Assembly: GCA_900541965.1 (NCBI GenBank)
Contig: UQLN01000027.1
Coordinates: 1-62,289, forward strand
Length of the DNA: 62,289 nt
Direction: 5' to 3'
DNA from: an uncultured Parabacteroides sp.
GTDB taxonomy: Bacteria > Bacteroidota > Bacteroidia > Bacteroidales > Tannerellaceae
The notes beneath the pieces were generated by a model that had not been told where the DNA came from, made no database searches, and saw nothing but the letters and a program-made list of their open reading frames with translations. Shown here one piece after another: positions 16,779 to 26,119 of the stretch; the first letter of the stretch is position 1; each line of letters starts with the position of its first letter. A program made the position numbers and the translations under genes.

Positions 16779-17945
16779 ATGAGCGACCAACGTTACAATT
16801 TACGCGGTGTATCCGCTTCAAAAGAAGATGTTCACAACGCTATCAAGAACATCGACAAGGGAATATTTCCCAAAGCATTTTGTAAGATTATCCCTGACAT
16901 TCTGGGTGGTGACCCTGAATACTGCAATATTATGCACGCCGACGGAGCCGGAACCAAATCGTCACTGGCTTATATGTATTGGAAAGAGACCGGCGATCTT
17001 TCTGTCTGGAAAGGTATTGCACAAGATGCCCTTATCATGAACATCGACGATTTACTGTGCGTAGGGGCAGTAGACAATATATTAGTTTCCTCAACTATCG
17101 GGCGGAACAAATTATTAATCCCGGGAGAGGTTATTTCTGCTATTATCAACGGGACTGACGAACTGCTGGCTGAACTTCGGGAAATGGGAGTCGGTTGTTA
17201 TGCTACCGGCGGGGAAACAGCCGATGTCGGTGACTTGGTCCGCACCATTATTGTAGACAGTACGGTTACCTGCCGTATGAAACGTTCTGACGTTATCGAC
17301 AATAAAAACATAAAAGGCGGTGATGTAATTGTTGGTATGGCCTCTTTCGGGCAGGCCACTTATGAAAAAGAATATAATGGCGGAACAGGCAGCAATGGCC
17401 TGACTTCAGCCCGTCATGATGTTTTTGCAAAATATCTGGCAGACAAATATCCTGAAAGTTATGACGCTGCGGTTCCGAACGAACTTGTTTATTCCGGGAA
17501 TCTGAAATTGACGGATAAAATAAAAGAATTAGGTATAGATGCCGGAAAACTGGTACTCTCTCCTACCCGTACTTATGCACCTGTTATCAAAGTATTGCTG
17601 GATAAATTGCGCCAGCATATCGATGGAATGGTACACTGTTCAGGGGGTGCACAGACTAAAGTTTTACACTTCGTTGAAAACAAACGTATCGTAAAAAATA
17701 ATCTGTTCCCAATTCCTCCTCTTTTCCGTATTATTCAGGAACAAAGTGGTACGGACTGGAGTGAAATGTATAAGGTTTTCAATATGGGACACCGGATGGA
17801 AATCTACATTGCACCGGAATATGCAGAAGAAGTGATTAAAATATCAAAGAGTTTTGGTATCGATGCACAAATTGTAGGCTTCGTAGAGGAAGCAGAAAAG
17901 AACGAACTGATTATCGAAAGCGAAAACGGTCGCTTTACATACTGA
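16779..17945 (+). CDS. purM: Phosphoribosylformylglycinamidine cyclo-ligase (AIR synthase)
   Basis: A 388-residue ATP-dependent enzyme of purine synthesis that closes FGAM to AIR. It has the AIRS-type N-terminal domain with DGAGTKSSLAY (substrate/metal loop), ATGGETADVGD and the C-terminal Gly-rich half with FNMGHRMEIY. It is longer than the E. coli form, as is usual in Bacteroidetes. It is followed 9 bp later by prfA. Confidence 0.93.
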   Translation: MSDQRYNLRGVSASKEDVHNAIKNIDKGIFPKAFCKIIPDILGGDPEYCNIMHADGAGTKSSLAYMYWKETGDLSVWKGIAQDALIMNIDDLLCVGAVDNILVSSTIGRNKLLIPGEVISAIINGTDELLAELREMGVGCYATGGETADVGDLVRTIIVDSTVTCRMKRSDVIDNKNIKGGDVIVGMASFGQATYEKEYNGGTGSNGLTSARHDVFAKYLADKYPESYDAAVPNELVYSGNLKLTDKIKELGIDAGKLVLSPTRTYAPVIKVLLDKLRQHIDGMVHCSGGAQTKVLHFVENKRIVKNNLFPIPPLFRIIQEQSGTDWSEMYKVFNMGHRMEIYIAPEYAEEVIKISKSFGIDAQIVGFVEEAEKNELIIESENGRFTY

Positions 17946-17954
17946 TATCTATAC

Positions 17955-19064
17955 ATGGCAGAAAACAGTTTACTTGAGAAATTAGATGGCTTGGTAGCCC
18001 GTTTCGAAGAAATCGGTACACTGATTACCGACCCGGCGGTCATAGCCGATATGAAACGGTACGTCAAGTTGAATAAAGAATATCGCGAACTGGAAATGCT
18101 GGTATCCACTCGTGAAGAATACATAAGGACGTTGGATGGAATCAAAGAAGCCCGCGAACTTTTGGATTCGGAGCAAGATCAGGAAATGAGGGATATGGCA
18201 CGTGAAGAACTGGAAAGTTGCACGGCACGTATCCCGGAACTGGAAGAAAAAATCAAGCTGCTGCTGGTTCCAGCCGATCCTGAAGATGATAAAAATGCCA
18301 TCGTGGAAATACGCGGGGGAACGGGTGGTGATGAAGCAGCCCTTTTTGCCGGTGATTTATATCGCATGTATGTCAAGTATTGCGAAATGAAAGGCTGGAA
18401 AGTTTCTTTGTCCAGTTGTAGCGAAGGTGCTGCGGGAGGATACAAGGAAATCATTTTCACCGTCAGCGGAGAAAAAGTTTACGGTACTTTAAAATATGAA
18501 TCCGGCGTACATCGTGTGCAGCGTGTACCGGCAACAGAAACACAAGGACGTGTCCACACTTCTGCAGCAACCGTAGCTGTGCTTCCCGAAGCCGATGAAT
18601 TTGACGTTGAAATAAACGAAGGAGAAATCAAATGGGACACCTTCCGTTCCGGTGGCGCCGGTGGCCAGAATGTAAATAAGGTTGAATCGGGTGTCCGCCT
18701 GCGTTATGTCTGGAGAAATCCAAATACAGGCGAAAGTGAGGAAATCTTGATTGAATGTACAGAAACACGCGACCAGCCCAAAAATAAAGAACGGGCATTA
18801 ACCCGCTTGCGTTCGTTCATTTATGATAAAGAACATCAGAAATATATGGATGATATCGCCCGGAAACGTAAAACGATGGTTTCTACAGGCGACAGGTCTG
18901 CTAAAATCCGGACCTATAATTATCCGCAAGGACGTATCACCGATCACCGTATAAATTATACGATATATAATCTTTCTGCTTTTATGGATGGTGAAATTCA
19001 AGATTGCCTGGACCATTTAATTGTGGCGGAAAATGCAGAACGGTTAAAAGAGTCCGAATTATAA
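17955..19064 (+). CDS. prfA: Peptide chain release factor 1
   Basis: A 369-residue class I release factor. The stop-codon reader PAT (192-194) is of the PxT type that reads UAA/UAG, so this is RF1, not RF2. GGQ at 236-238 is the peptidyl-transfer motif. It lies between purM (9 bp) and pyrF (29 bp) and is likely co-transcribed. Confidence 0.96.
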   Translation: MAENSLLEKLDGLVARFEEIGTLITDPAVIADMKRYVKLNKEYRELEMLVSTREEYIRTLDGIKEARELLDSEQDQEMRDMAREELESCTARIPELEEKIKLLLVPADPEDDKNAIVEIRGGTGGDEAALFAGDLYRMYVKYCEMKGWKVSLSSCSEGAAGGYKEIIFTVSGEKVYGTLKYESGVHRVQRVPATETQGRVHTSAATVAVLPEADEFDVEINEGEIKWDTFRSGGAGGQNVNKVESGVRLRYVWRNPNTGESEEILIECTETRDQPKNKERALTRLRSFIYDKEHQKYMDDIARKRKTMVSTGDRSAKIRTYNYPQGRITDHRINYTIYNLSAFMDGEIQDCLDHLIVAENAERLKESEL

Positions 19065-19093
19065 ATATACTTTAGACTAAAAGACAACACAAT

Positions 19094-19936
19094 ATGAACA
19101 AGCAACAATTATTTGAAAATATCAAGAAGAAACAATCCTTCCTCTGCGTAGGGCTTGATACCGATATAAAGAAAATCCCGCAGCATTTACTTGCAGAAGA
19201 AGATCCCATCTTCGCATTTAACAAAGCAATTATTGATGCTACCGCTGATTTTTGCGTAGCTTACAAACCGAATTTGGCTTTTTATGAGAGCATGGGTGTA
19301 AAAGGCATGCAGGCTTTTGAAAAGACTGTTGCTTATTTGCGGGAAAACTATCCGGACCAGTTTATCATTGCCGATGCCAAACGCGGCGATATCGGAAATA
19401 CTTCGGAAATGTATGCACGTTCTTTCTTCGACCACATTAAGGTGGATGCAGTTACTGTAGCTCCTTACATGGGAGAAGATAGCGTAAAGCCATTTCTTAT
19501 TTACCCGGAAGCATGGGTTATATTGCTGGCCCTGACATCAAACAAAGGTTCGCATGATTTTCAACTGACTGAAGATGCAAATGGCGAACGACTGTTTGAA
19601 AAAGTATTGAAAAAATCCCAGGAATGGGCGAATGATGAACAAATGATGTATGTAGTCGGCGCTACACAGGGAAAAATGTTTCTCGACATCCGCAAATATG
19701 TACCGAACCACTTCCTTTTGGTTCCCGGAGTCGGGGCACAAGGCGGAAGCCTGGCAGAAGTAGCTCAATACGGAATGAACGACCAATGCGGTTTGCTGGT
19801 AAATTCGTCCAGAGCAATTATTTATGTAGATAAATCAGAAAAATTTGCAGATTTTGCACGTGAAGCCGCACAAACCGTACAGCGCGAAATGGCAGGTTAT
19901 CTGCATGATAAAGGAATTATTCCTTGTAAAGGATAA
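19094..19936 (+). CDS. pyrF: Orotidine 5'-phosphate decarboxylase (type 2)
   Basis: A 280-residue enzyme that forms UMP from OMP. The catalytic Asp-Lys-Asp is in DAKRGDIGNT (D94, K96, D99). The length and motif spacing match the longer type 2 family. Last gene of the purM-prfA-pyrF run. Confidence 0.94.
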   Translation: MNKQQLFENIKKKQSFLCVGLDTDIKKIPQHLLAEEDPIFAFNKAIIDATADFCVAYKPNLAFYESMGVKGMQAFEKTVAYLRENYPDQFIIADAKRGDIGNTSEMYARSFFDHIKVDAVTVAPYMGEDSVKPFLIYPEAWVILLALTSNKGSHDFQLTEDANGERLFEKVLKKSQEWANDEQMMYVVGATQGKMFLDIRKYVPNHFLLVPGVGAQGGSLAEVAQYGMNDQCGLLVNSSRAIIYVDKSEKFADFAREAAQTVQREMAGYLHDKGIIPCKG

Positions 19937-20028
19937 GGGTAATTCCAATATTTTTTACCATTTTTGCAAACTGTCTTGGAAAAAACAGCACCGGACAGTT
20001 GCAAATAAATACAATTAACTGAATAGTA

Positions 20029-21069
20029 ATGGAGTTTTCAGCCCAACAAATAGCGAGTGTTTTAGGGGGAACCGTCGAAGGCAACCCTGAAGTAAAAGTA
20101 AATAATTTTTCGAAAATAGAGGAAGGAAAACCTGGAACATTAACATTCCTCGCTAATCCGAAATACGAACACTATATTTATAATACTGAGGCTAGTATTG
20201 TTTTAGTGAACAATGATTTTACACCGAGTGAGCCTGTAAAAGCCACGTTAGTGAAAGTTGACAATGCCTACAGTGCACTGGCTATCCTGCTTAACATGGT
20301 AGAAAAAGCAAAAGAAAAAAAAGCCGGTATTAACTCGACTGCTTTCATCGCAGCATCCGCATCTATGGGTGAAGAATGTTATATCGGCAATTTTGCTTAT
20401 ATCGGCGAAAATTCAAAACTGGGAAATAAATGCCGCATTTATCCGAATGCTTATATCGGAGACAACGTGACAATCGGAGACAACTGTATTATCTATCCGC
20501 ATGTAACCATTTATGACGGATGCATAATCGGTAATAATTGTATCCTTCATGCTGGTTGCGTTATCGGTTCGGATGGTTTTGGCTTTGCTCCCGAAGGTGA
20601 GAAATACAATAAAATACCACAACTCGGCAATGTTATATTGGAAGATGATATTGAAATCGGAGCTAACACGACTATAGACCGCGCAGTTATGGATTCGACA
20701 ATTATCCGACGTGGCGTAAAACTCGATAATCTGGTACAAATCGCTCACAATGTAGAAGTTGGAGAAAATACAGTAATGGCTGCACAGGTAGGTATTGCCG
20801 GTTCTGTAAAGATCGGCAGCCATTGTATGTTTGGCGGACAGGTCGGGCTCTCCGGACATATCCATGTAGCAGACCATGTGGTATTCGGTGCACAATGCGG
20901 TGTAATCAGTGACGTAAAGGAAGCTACTACTTTATTGGGTGCGCCCGCCATTAATGCAAAAGCATTTATGCGTTCCAGTGCTATTTTCGGCCGTTTACCT
21001 GAAATGTACCGGACTATGGGACAAATGCAACGCGAGATAGAAGAATTAAAAAAGGAACTTAATAAATAA
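20029..21069 (+). CDS. lpxD: UDP-3-O-(3-hydroxyacyl)glucosamine N-acyltransferase
   Basis: A 346-residue left-handed beta-helix acyltransferase, third step of lipid A synthesis. The N-terminal uridine-binding domain (1-100) is followed by many hexapeptide repeats (IGENS, IGDNV, IGDNC, and so on), the catalytic His in QIAHNVEVG (about residue 240), and a C-terminal helix. It opens the lpxD-lpxC/fabZ-lpxA operon typical of Bacteroidetes. Confidence 0.95.
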   Translation: MEFSAQQIASVLGGTVEGNPEVKVNNFSKIEEGKPGTLTFLANPKYEHYIYNTEASIVLVNNDFTPSEPVKATLVKVDNAYSALAILLNMVEKAKEKKAGINSTAFIAASASMGEECYIGNFAYIGENSKLGNKCRIYPNAYIGDNVTIGDNCIIYPHVTIYDGCIIGNNCILHAGCVIGSDGFGFAPEGEKYNKIPQLGNVILEDDIEIGANTTIDRAVMDSTIIRRGVKLDNLVQIAHNVEVGENTVMAAQVGIAGSVKIGSHCMFGGQVGLSGHIHVADHVVFGAQCGVISDVKEATTLLGAPAINAKAFMRSSAIFGRLPEMYRTMGQMQREIEELKKELNK

Positions 21070-21080
21070 TAAGGAAACGT

Positions 21081-22466
21081 ATGCAGAAACAGAAGACGCT
21101 TGCTACGAGCTTTTCAGTACAGGGGAAAGGGTTACATACCGGACTAAATATACAAATGACATTTAACCCGGCACCGGAAAACCATGGCTATAAAATCAAA
21201 CGGGTGGATTTGGAAGGAGAACCGGTTATCGATGCGGTAGCCGAAAATGTAGCAGGAACCCAAAGAGGGACCGTTCTTTCCAAAAACGGTATTCAGGTTA
21301 GTACAATTGAACATGCAATGGCTGCTCTATATGCTTACGAAATAGACAACTGCCTGATTGAAGTAAATGCTCCTGAATTTCCAATCCTTGACGGCAGTTC
21401 CCGTTTCTATTCCGAAGAAATACAAAAGGCTGGCATTGTTGAACAGAATGCCCCGAAAGATTATTATATCGTAAAGCACAAAATAGAAGTAAAAGATGAA
21501 GAAACCGGTTCTTCACTTATTATCCTTCCGGACGATAAGTTTAGTGTAAATGCTCTGATTTCTTTCAATTCACCGGTCCTTTCCAATCAATTTGCGACAT
21601 TAAACGATCTGAGCGAATTCCCGACGGAATTAGCAGCATCCCGTACATTCGTCTTCGTACGTGAAGTTGAAATGTTATTGCAAAATAACCTGATTAAAGG
21701 AGGTGACCTTGACAATGCAATCGTTATTTACGATGAAATGATTCCTCAGGAAAATCTGGATAAATTAGCAGACGAATTAGGAATCCCACACAAGGATGTC
21801 AAAGGTTTAGGCTATATAAACAACAAACCGTTGGTGTTTGATAACGAACCGGCACGTCATAAACTGATTGACATTATCGGTGATATGGCTTTAATCGGTA
21901 AACCGATACGCGGACGTATCATTGCAACACGCCCGGGACACAAAATCAACAACCAATTGGCTCGCATGATCCGCAAGGATATTAAAATGAACGAAGTACA
22001 GGCTCCGGTTTACGATCCGAATGTAGCTCCTATTATGGATATCAATCGTATCCGGGAACTACTGCCTCACCGTTATCCGTTCCTTTTAGTCGATAAAATC
22101 ATTGAAATAGGTGGCAATTATATTGTCGGTGTTAAAAACATAACGTCAAACGAACCATTTTTCCAGGGGCATTTCCCGCAGGAACCTGTTATGCCTGGCG
22201 TATTGCAGGTAGAAGCGATGGCACAAACCGGAGGTTTGCTCGTTCTTAACTCCGTGGACGAACCGGAACGTTATTCCACTTATTTCATGAAGATAGACGG
22301 AGTAAAGTTCCGTCAGAAAATTGTTCCGGGAGATACATTAATTTTACGTCTGGAATTAGTAGCACCGATACGTCGAGGCATTTCCACAATGAAAGGATAT
22401 GTATTTGTCGGAGACAAATTAGCAAGTGAAGCTGAATTCATGGCTCAGATTATCAAAAATAAATAA
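21081..22466 (+). CDS. lpxC-fabZ: Bifunctional LpxC deacetylase / FabZ dehydratase
   Basis: A 461-residue fusion. The N-terminal LpxC part (about 1-300) is the zinc deacetylase committing UDP-acyl-GlcNAc to lipid A; zinc-site segments are STIEHAMAAL (about 76-85) and H-K-LIDIIGDMALIG (about 260). The C-terminal FabZ part (about 315-461) is the 3-hydroxyacyl-ACP dehydratase, with HRYPFLLVDK and the catalytic GHFPQEPVMPGVLQVEAMAQ. The fusion is a Bacteroidetes/Chlorobi hallmark. 11 bp after lpxD, 11 bp before lpxA. Confidence 0.96.
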   Translation: MQKQKTLATSFSVQGKGLHTGLNIQMTFNPAPENHGYKIKRVDLEGEPVIDAVAENVAGTQRGTVLSKNGIQVSTIEHAMAALYAYEIDNCLIEVNAPEFPILDGSSRFYSEEIQKAGIVEQNAPKDYYIVKHKIEVKDEETGSSLIILPDDKFSVNALISFNSPVLSNQFATLNDLSEFPTELAASRTFVFVREVEMLLQNNLIKGGDLDNAIVIYDEMIPQENLDKLADELGIPHKDVKGLGYINNKPLVFDNEPARHKLIDIIGDMALIGKPIRGRIIATRPGHKINNQLARMIRKDIKMNEVQAPVYDPNVAPIMDINRIRELLPHRYPFLLVDKIIEIGGNYIVGVKNITSNEPFFQGHFPQEPVMPGVLQVEAMAQTGGLLVLNSVDEPERYSTYFMKIDGVKFRQKIVPGDTLILRLELVAPIRRGISTMKGYVFVGDKLASEAEFMAQIIKNK

Positions 22467-22477
22467 TAAATAAGGTA

Positions 22478-23266
22478 ATGGATATATCACCCTTAGCAGT
22501 CGTACATCCGGAAGCGCAGATTGGACAGAATGTCCGGATCGACCCGTTTGCCGTAATAGAAAAAGATGTAACAATCGGCGATAATTGCCACATACATTCG
22601 CATGCAGTCATTATGAATGGGGCACGAATCGGTAAAAACTGCCAGATATTCCCTGGAGTTGTAGTTGCAGGTATTCCACAGGATTTAAAATTTGCAGGAG
22701 AAATGACTACTGCAGAAATCGGAGATAATACAACATTGAGAGAATGTGTAACCATAAACCGTGGCACAGCTTCCAAAGGCAAAACTGTTGTAGGAAGTAA
22801 CTGTCTCATTATGGCTTATTCACATATTGCACACGATTGTTTATTGAAAAACAATATCATCATTGGTAATGCAACCCAAGTTGCCGGGGAAGTGGAAATA
22901 GATGACTTTGCTATTGTTAGCGGAGGTAGTCTTGTACACCAGTTCTCACGTATCTCAAAACATGTAATGGTACAGGGCGGCTCACGCATCGGAAAAGATA
23001 TTCCTCCTTATACATTAATCGGACGCGATCCGATTGTATATTGCGGTATCAACATAGTAGGTTTGCGCCGTCGAGGGTTTACCAACCAGCAAGTATTTTT
23101 AATCCAGGATATTTACCGCACATTATATACCCGTGGATTAAATAATACGGAAGCAATGAAAGCAATTGAAACCGAATACGAAGCCAGTGAAGAAAGAGAC
23201 CTGATTCTCAACTTTATAAAATCTTCACAACGAGGTATCGTCAGAGGTTCCATTGATGAATTATAA
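22478..23266 (+). CDS. lpxA: UDP-N-acetylglucosamine O-acyltransferase
   Basis: A 262-residue left-handed beta-helix enzyme, first step of lipid A synthesis. Hexapeptide repeats run from residue 10 to about 185, the catalytic His is in SHIAHDC (about 120), and the C-terminal helical domain carries GLRRRGF. It ends the lipid A operon and is followed by a clear terminator. Confidence 0.95.
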   Translation: MDISPLAVVHPEAQIGQNVRIDPFAVIEKDVTIGDNCHIHSHAVIMNGARIGKNCQIFPGVVVAGIPQDLKFAGEMTTAEIGDNTTLRECVTINRGTASKGKTVVGSNCLIMAYSHIAHDCLLKNNIIIGNATQVAGEVEIDDFAIVSGGSLVHQFSRISKHVMVQGGSRIGKDIPPYTLIGRDPIVYCGINIVGLRRRGFTNQQVFLIQDIYRTLYTRGLNNTEAMKAIETEYEASEERDLILNFIKSSQRGIVRGSIDEL

Positions 23267-23288
23267 TTCATTTTATTATCCATATAAG

Positions 23289-23317
23289 AGGGCGAAGCTA
23301 AACTTCGCCCTTTTTTT
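23289..23317 (+). terminator. Terminator of the lipid A operon
   Basis: Stem AGGGCGAAG (23289-23297) with CTTCGCCCT (23303-23311) and a run of T. Confidence 0.9.
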
Positions 23318-23350
23318 ATGCCATAATATAATGGGAACAAATATTTTTAC

Positions 23351-23358
23351 TACTTTTG
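23351..23358 (+). promoter_or_regulatory. Promoter -7 box for the pRiA4b ORF-3-like gene
   Basis: TACTTTTG matches TAnnTTTG. It supports the ATG at 23383 over an in-frame TTG inside this box. Confidence 0.45.
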
Positions 23359-23382
23359 AACCAACAAAAACTAAGAACAATT

Positions 23383-23943
23383 ATGGTATTTAGATTTCTA
23401 ATTCTATCAGATGAAGCAGACAACTTCAAACGCGAGATTAAGATTGACTCGGAAGCAACTTTTCTGGACTTATATAATGCCATCATGGACTCTGTTGGGT
23501 ACACGAAAGATCAAATGTGTTCATTCTTTATCTGTGATGACGATTGGAGCAAAAACACAGAAATTACTCTTGTAGAAATGGATACCACATCTGAAGTGGA
23601 TAACTATATAATGGAAGATACCCGTTTGGAAGAATTACTTGAGGACGAACGTCAAAAACTGCTTTTTGTCTTCGACTATTTAACTGAACGCGCGTTTTTC
23701 ATGGAACTGCGCGAAATCCTTCCCGGACAAGATTTGGACGCGCCCGTATGTAGCAAGTCGGTGGGCGAACCTCCTTTACAAGCCTTACAGTTTGACGAAA
23801 TGGAAGCAAAAAGCGGAACTACTGAAATCGGAGAAGATTTCTATGGAGATTCGGAATATGACATTGATGAACTGGATAAAGAAGGTTTCGACGGGTTAAG
23901 TGAAGGCCCGATGGATAACCCTTACGATGATGAACGCTTTTGA
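23383..23943 (+). CDS. pRiA4b ORF-3-like protein
   Basis: A 186-residue acidic protein of the plasmid pRiA4b ORF-3 family (IS1096 TnpR-like fold). It has the typical start FRFLILSDEADNFKREI, the FLDLYNAIMDSVGY segment and the CSFFICDDDWS strand. The last 50 residues are an Asp/Glu-rich tail. The biochemical role of the family is unknown; it is a stable chromosomal gene in Bacteroidales beside miaA (4 bp apart). Confidence 0.8.
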   Translation: MVFRFLILSDEADNFKREIKIDSEATFLDLYNAIMDSVGYTKDQMCSFFICDDDWSKNTEITLVEMDTTSEVDNYIMEDTRLEELLEDERQKLLFVFDYLTERAFFMELREILPGQDLDAPVCSKSVGEPPLQALQFDEMEAKSGTTEIGEDFYGDSEYDIDELDKEGFDGLSEGPMDNPYDDERF

Positions 23944-23947
23944 TTAA

Positions 23948-24853
23948 ATGAATTTCCTTATCATATTGCTAGGACCGACAGGAGTCGGCAAGACAGAACT
24001 GAGTTTGCGTATTGCGGAACATTTCGGTTCTCCTATTATATCTTCCGACTCCCGTCAGCTTTATAAGGACCTTCCTATAGGTACTGCAGCCCCTACTGCA
24101 GAACAAATGGCACGTGTACAACATTATCTGGTTGGTACACTTTCGCTCACAGATTATTATAGTGCAAGTAATTTTGAAGAAGATGTTATAACACTTCTCG
24201 GAAAACTACATCAGACACATCCGGCCGTAGTTATGACAGGAGGATCCATGATGTATATCGATGCAGTAACGAAAGGTATAGATGATATTCCTACCGTAAC
24301 ACCCGAGATACGTTCCACCATTTACAAACAGTATGAAACGGAAGGGCTTGCTCCTATTCTGGAGGAATTAAAAAAAGCAGATCCGATTCATTATGAAGAA
24401 GTAGATCGCAGTAACTACAAAAGGGTTATCCATGCTGTCGAAATCTGCCGAATGACAGGCAAGCCTTATTCTTCTTTCCGGACAAATACAAAAAAAGAAC
24501 GCCCGTTCCGTATTATACAGGTGGGACTGAATCGGGAACGGGAAGAATTATACGAACGTATCAATCGCCGTGTAGACCAAATGATGGCAGATGGCTTCCT
24601 GGAAGAAGCCCGTCGTGTTTTTCCTTATCGTAATCTTAACTCTTTGAATACTGTTGGATATAAAGAACTTTTCAACTATCTGGATGGGACATGGCCATTA
24701 GACTTTGCGATTGAAAAAATCAAACGTAATTCCCGCGTTTATGCCCGCAAGCAAATGACATGGTTTAAAAGAGATACGGAAATCAAATGGTTTCATCCGA
24801 ATGAAGAAAAAGCCATCCTTGCATATCTGGATGCAGAGACGGCTATTCTATAA
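23948..24853 (+). CDS. miaA: tRNA dimethylallyltransferase
   Basis: A 301-residue enzyme that prenylates A37 of tRNAs reading UNN codons. It has the P-loop GPTGVGKTEL (8-17), the substrate motif DSRQLYKDLPIGTAAPT, GGSMMYIDAV and the C-terminal R-NSRVYARKQMTWFKRD. Co-directional with the preceding gene. Confidence 0.95.
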   Translation: MNFLIILLGPTGVGKTELSLRIAEHFGSPIISSDSRQLYKDLPIGTAAPTAEQMARVQHYLVGTLSLTDYYSASNFEEDVITLLGKLHQTHPAVVMTGGSMMYIDAVTKGIDDIPTVTPEIRSTIYKQYETEGLAPILEELKKADPIHYEEVDRSNYKRVIHAVEICRMTGKPYSSFRTNTKKERPFRIIQVGLNREREELYERINRRVDQMMADGFLEEARRVFPYRNLNSLNTVGYKELFNYLDGTWPLDFAIEKIKRNSRVYARKQMTWFKRDTEIKWFHPNEEKAILAYLDAETAIL

Positions 24854-24883
24854 TATTCCGTATGGTATAATCAGTTACAGGTC

Positions 24884-25255
24884 CTATTTCTTAAATACCA
24901 AATAGACAGCTGCGACAAGTAACACACAAGCCAACGCATGGTTCCATTTAAAGCTTTCCCCTTTAAAAGCGATCGTACTGAAACAGATAAAAACGACCAA
25001 TGTAATCACTTCTTGTATAACTTTCAACTGAATCAGGTTGAATGGTCCTCCATTTTCCCTGAAACCGATGCGATTTGCCGGAACCTGTGCGCAATATTCA
25101 AAAAAAGCAATACACCATGAAAAAAGAATCACACCGATAAGCGGCAAATGTTCAAACCAACTGAACTGTTGTTTCAATTTCAAATGACCGTACCAGGCAC
25201 ATGTCATGAATATATTCGATACGATCAATAGCAAAATAGTATAAACTCCTTGCAT
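24884..25255 (-). CDS. DMT-family membrane protein (DUF486)
   Basis: A 123-residue protein with four hydrophobic segments and the DUF486 features FMTCAWYGHLK, FSWCIAFFEYCAQVPANRIG and FNLIQLKVIQEVITL. Family members look like half drug/metabolite transporters; the substrate is unknown. It follows the TtcA-like gene by 4 bp on the minus strand. Confidence 0.85.
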   Translation of the reverse strand: MQGVYTILLLIVSNIFMTCAWYGHLKLKQQFSWFEHLPLIGVILFSWCIAFFEYCAQVPANRIGFRENGGPFNLIQLKVIQEVITLVVFICFSTIAFKGESFKWNHALACVLLVAAVYLVFKK

Positions 25256-25259
25256 AACT

Positions 25260-26006
25260 TTATTTTATCTTATGAGGTAAATAATCTGTTTGTATATTGG
25301 ACATACTACTCCAAAGGCTGTAACGAGCTTCCGGGTTGATAGCCTCCAAGCGAGTCAGTATTTCTTTCATATCCGAACGGCTGGAGCCACTTTCATAAGG
25401 ACAATTCTTAATTTGCTTACGATATCCTTTCCATTCTGCTATACGGACCAACTCTTTTTCTTCCACCAAACATAGAGGACGAATAATCTCCATATCAAAC
25501 TTGTCCATTTTCAAACGCGGAGGCATTGTACCGATAGCTCCCTGGTGAATCATATTCATCAATAACGTTTCCAATAAATCATCCTGATGGTGGCCAAGGG
25601 CAATCTTATTACAATTATATTTTTTGGCTACGTCAAACAATGCTTTACGACGTGTCCAGGAACAAAGAAAACAAGGTGACTTACGTGTATCTGTGGAAGC
25701 ATCGAAACTGGTTTCATACACACAAAAAGGCAGTCCGTGTTCATCAGCACATCCTTTCAAATATTCCATATCCGAACGATATGGGATATTCGACATGACA
25801 ATGTGAGCGACCACGACTTCAAAGCGTGGATGAAAAACTTTAGAACGCCTGCCTAATAAGTCAACCAATGCCAACGAGTCCTTCCCCCCGGAAAGACCAA
25901 CCAGCACACGGTCTCCGTCCCCTATCAGTCCATATTCAAAAATAGCCCTTTTCACTTTCTCTTCCACCTTGCGGAACAGAAATTCTTCTGCTGTCAGCTT
26001 TACCAT
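25260..26006 (-). CDS. ttcA: TtcA-family tRNA thiolation ATPase
   Basis: A 248-residue PP-loop enzyme (SGGKDS, 39-44) with the Fe-S cysteines C112 and C115 in PCFLC and a later NCPYESGS, plus GHHQDDLLET. This matches TtcA, which makes 2-thiocytidine at tRNA position 32. The start at 26006 is preferred because a -7 box at 26028-26035 lies upstream; an ATG at 26030 would be inside the promoter. Confidence 0.87.
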   Translation of the reverse strand: MVKLTAEEFLFRKVEEKVKRAIFEYGLIGDGDRVLVGLSGGKDSLALVDLLGRRSKVFHPRFEVVVAHIVMSNIPYRSDMEYLKGCADEHGLPFCVYETSFDASTDTRKSPCFLCSWTRRKALFDVAKKYNCNKIALGHHQDDLLETLLMNMIHQGAIGTMPPRLKMDKFDMEIIRPLCLVEEKELVRIAEWKGYRKQIKNCPYESGSSRSDMKEILTRLEAINPEARYSLWSSMSNIQTDYLPHKIK

Positions 26007-26027
26007 ATAAAATTTTACAATCGGGCA

Positions 26028-26035
26028 CAAAAATA
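26028..26035 (-). promoter_or_regulatory. Promoter -7 box for ttcA
   Basis: The minus strand reads TATTTTTG, 22 bp before the chosen ATG. Confidence 0.4.
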
Positions 26036-26077
26036 CATATTTATCAGGCTAATTGTGTGCTCAACAGAAAATATTGT

Positions 26078-26085
26078 TATCTTTG
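26078..26085 (+). promoter_or_regulatory. Promoter for the TPR/PD40 gene
   Basis: TATCTTTG (-7) with TTGTG at 26053-26057 about 22 bp upstream, close to the Bacteroides -33/-7 layout. Confidence 0.5.
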
Positions 26086-26119
26086 AAACTGTATAACGAT
26101 ATCATATATTTAAGGTACA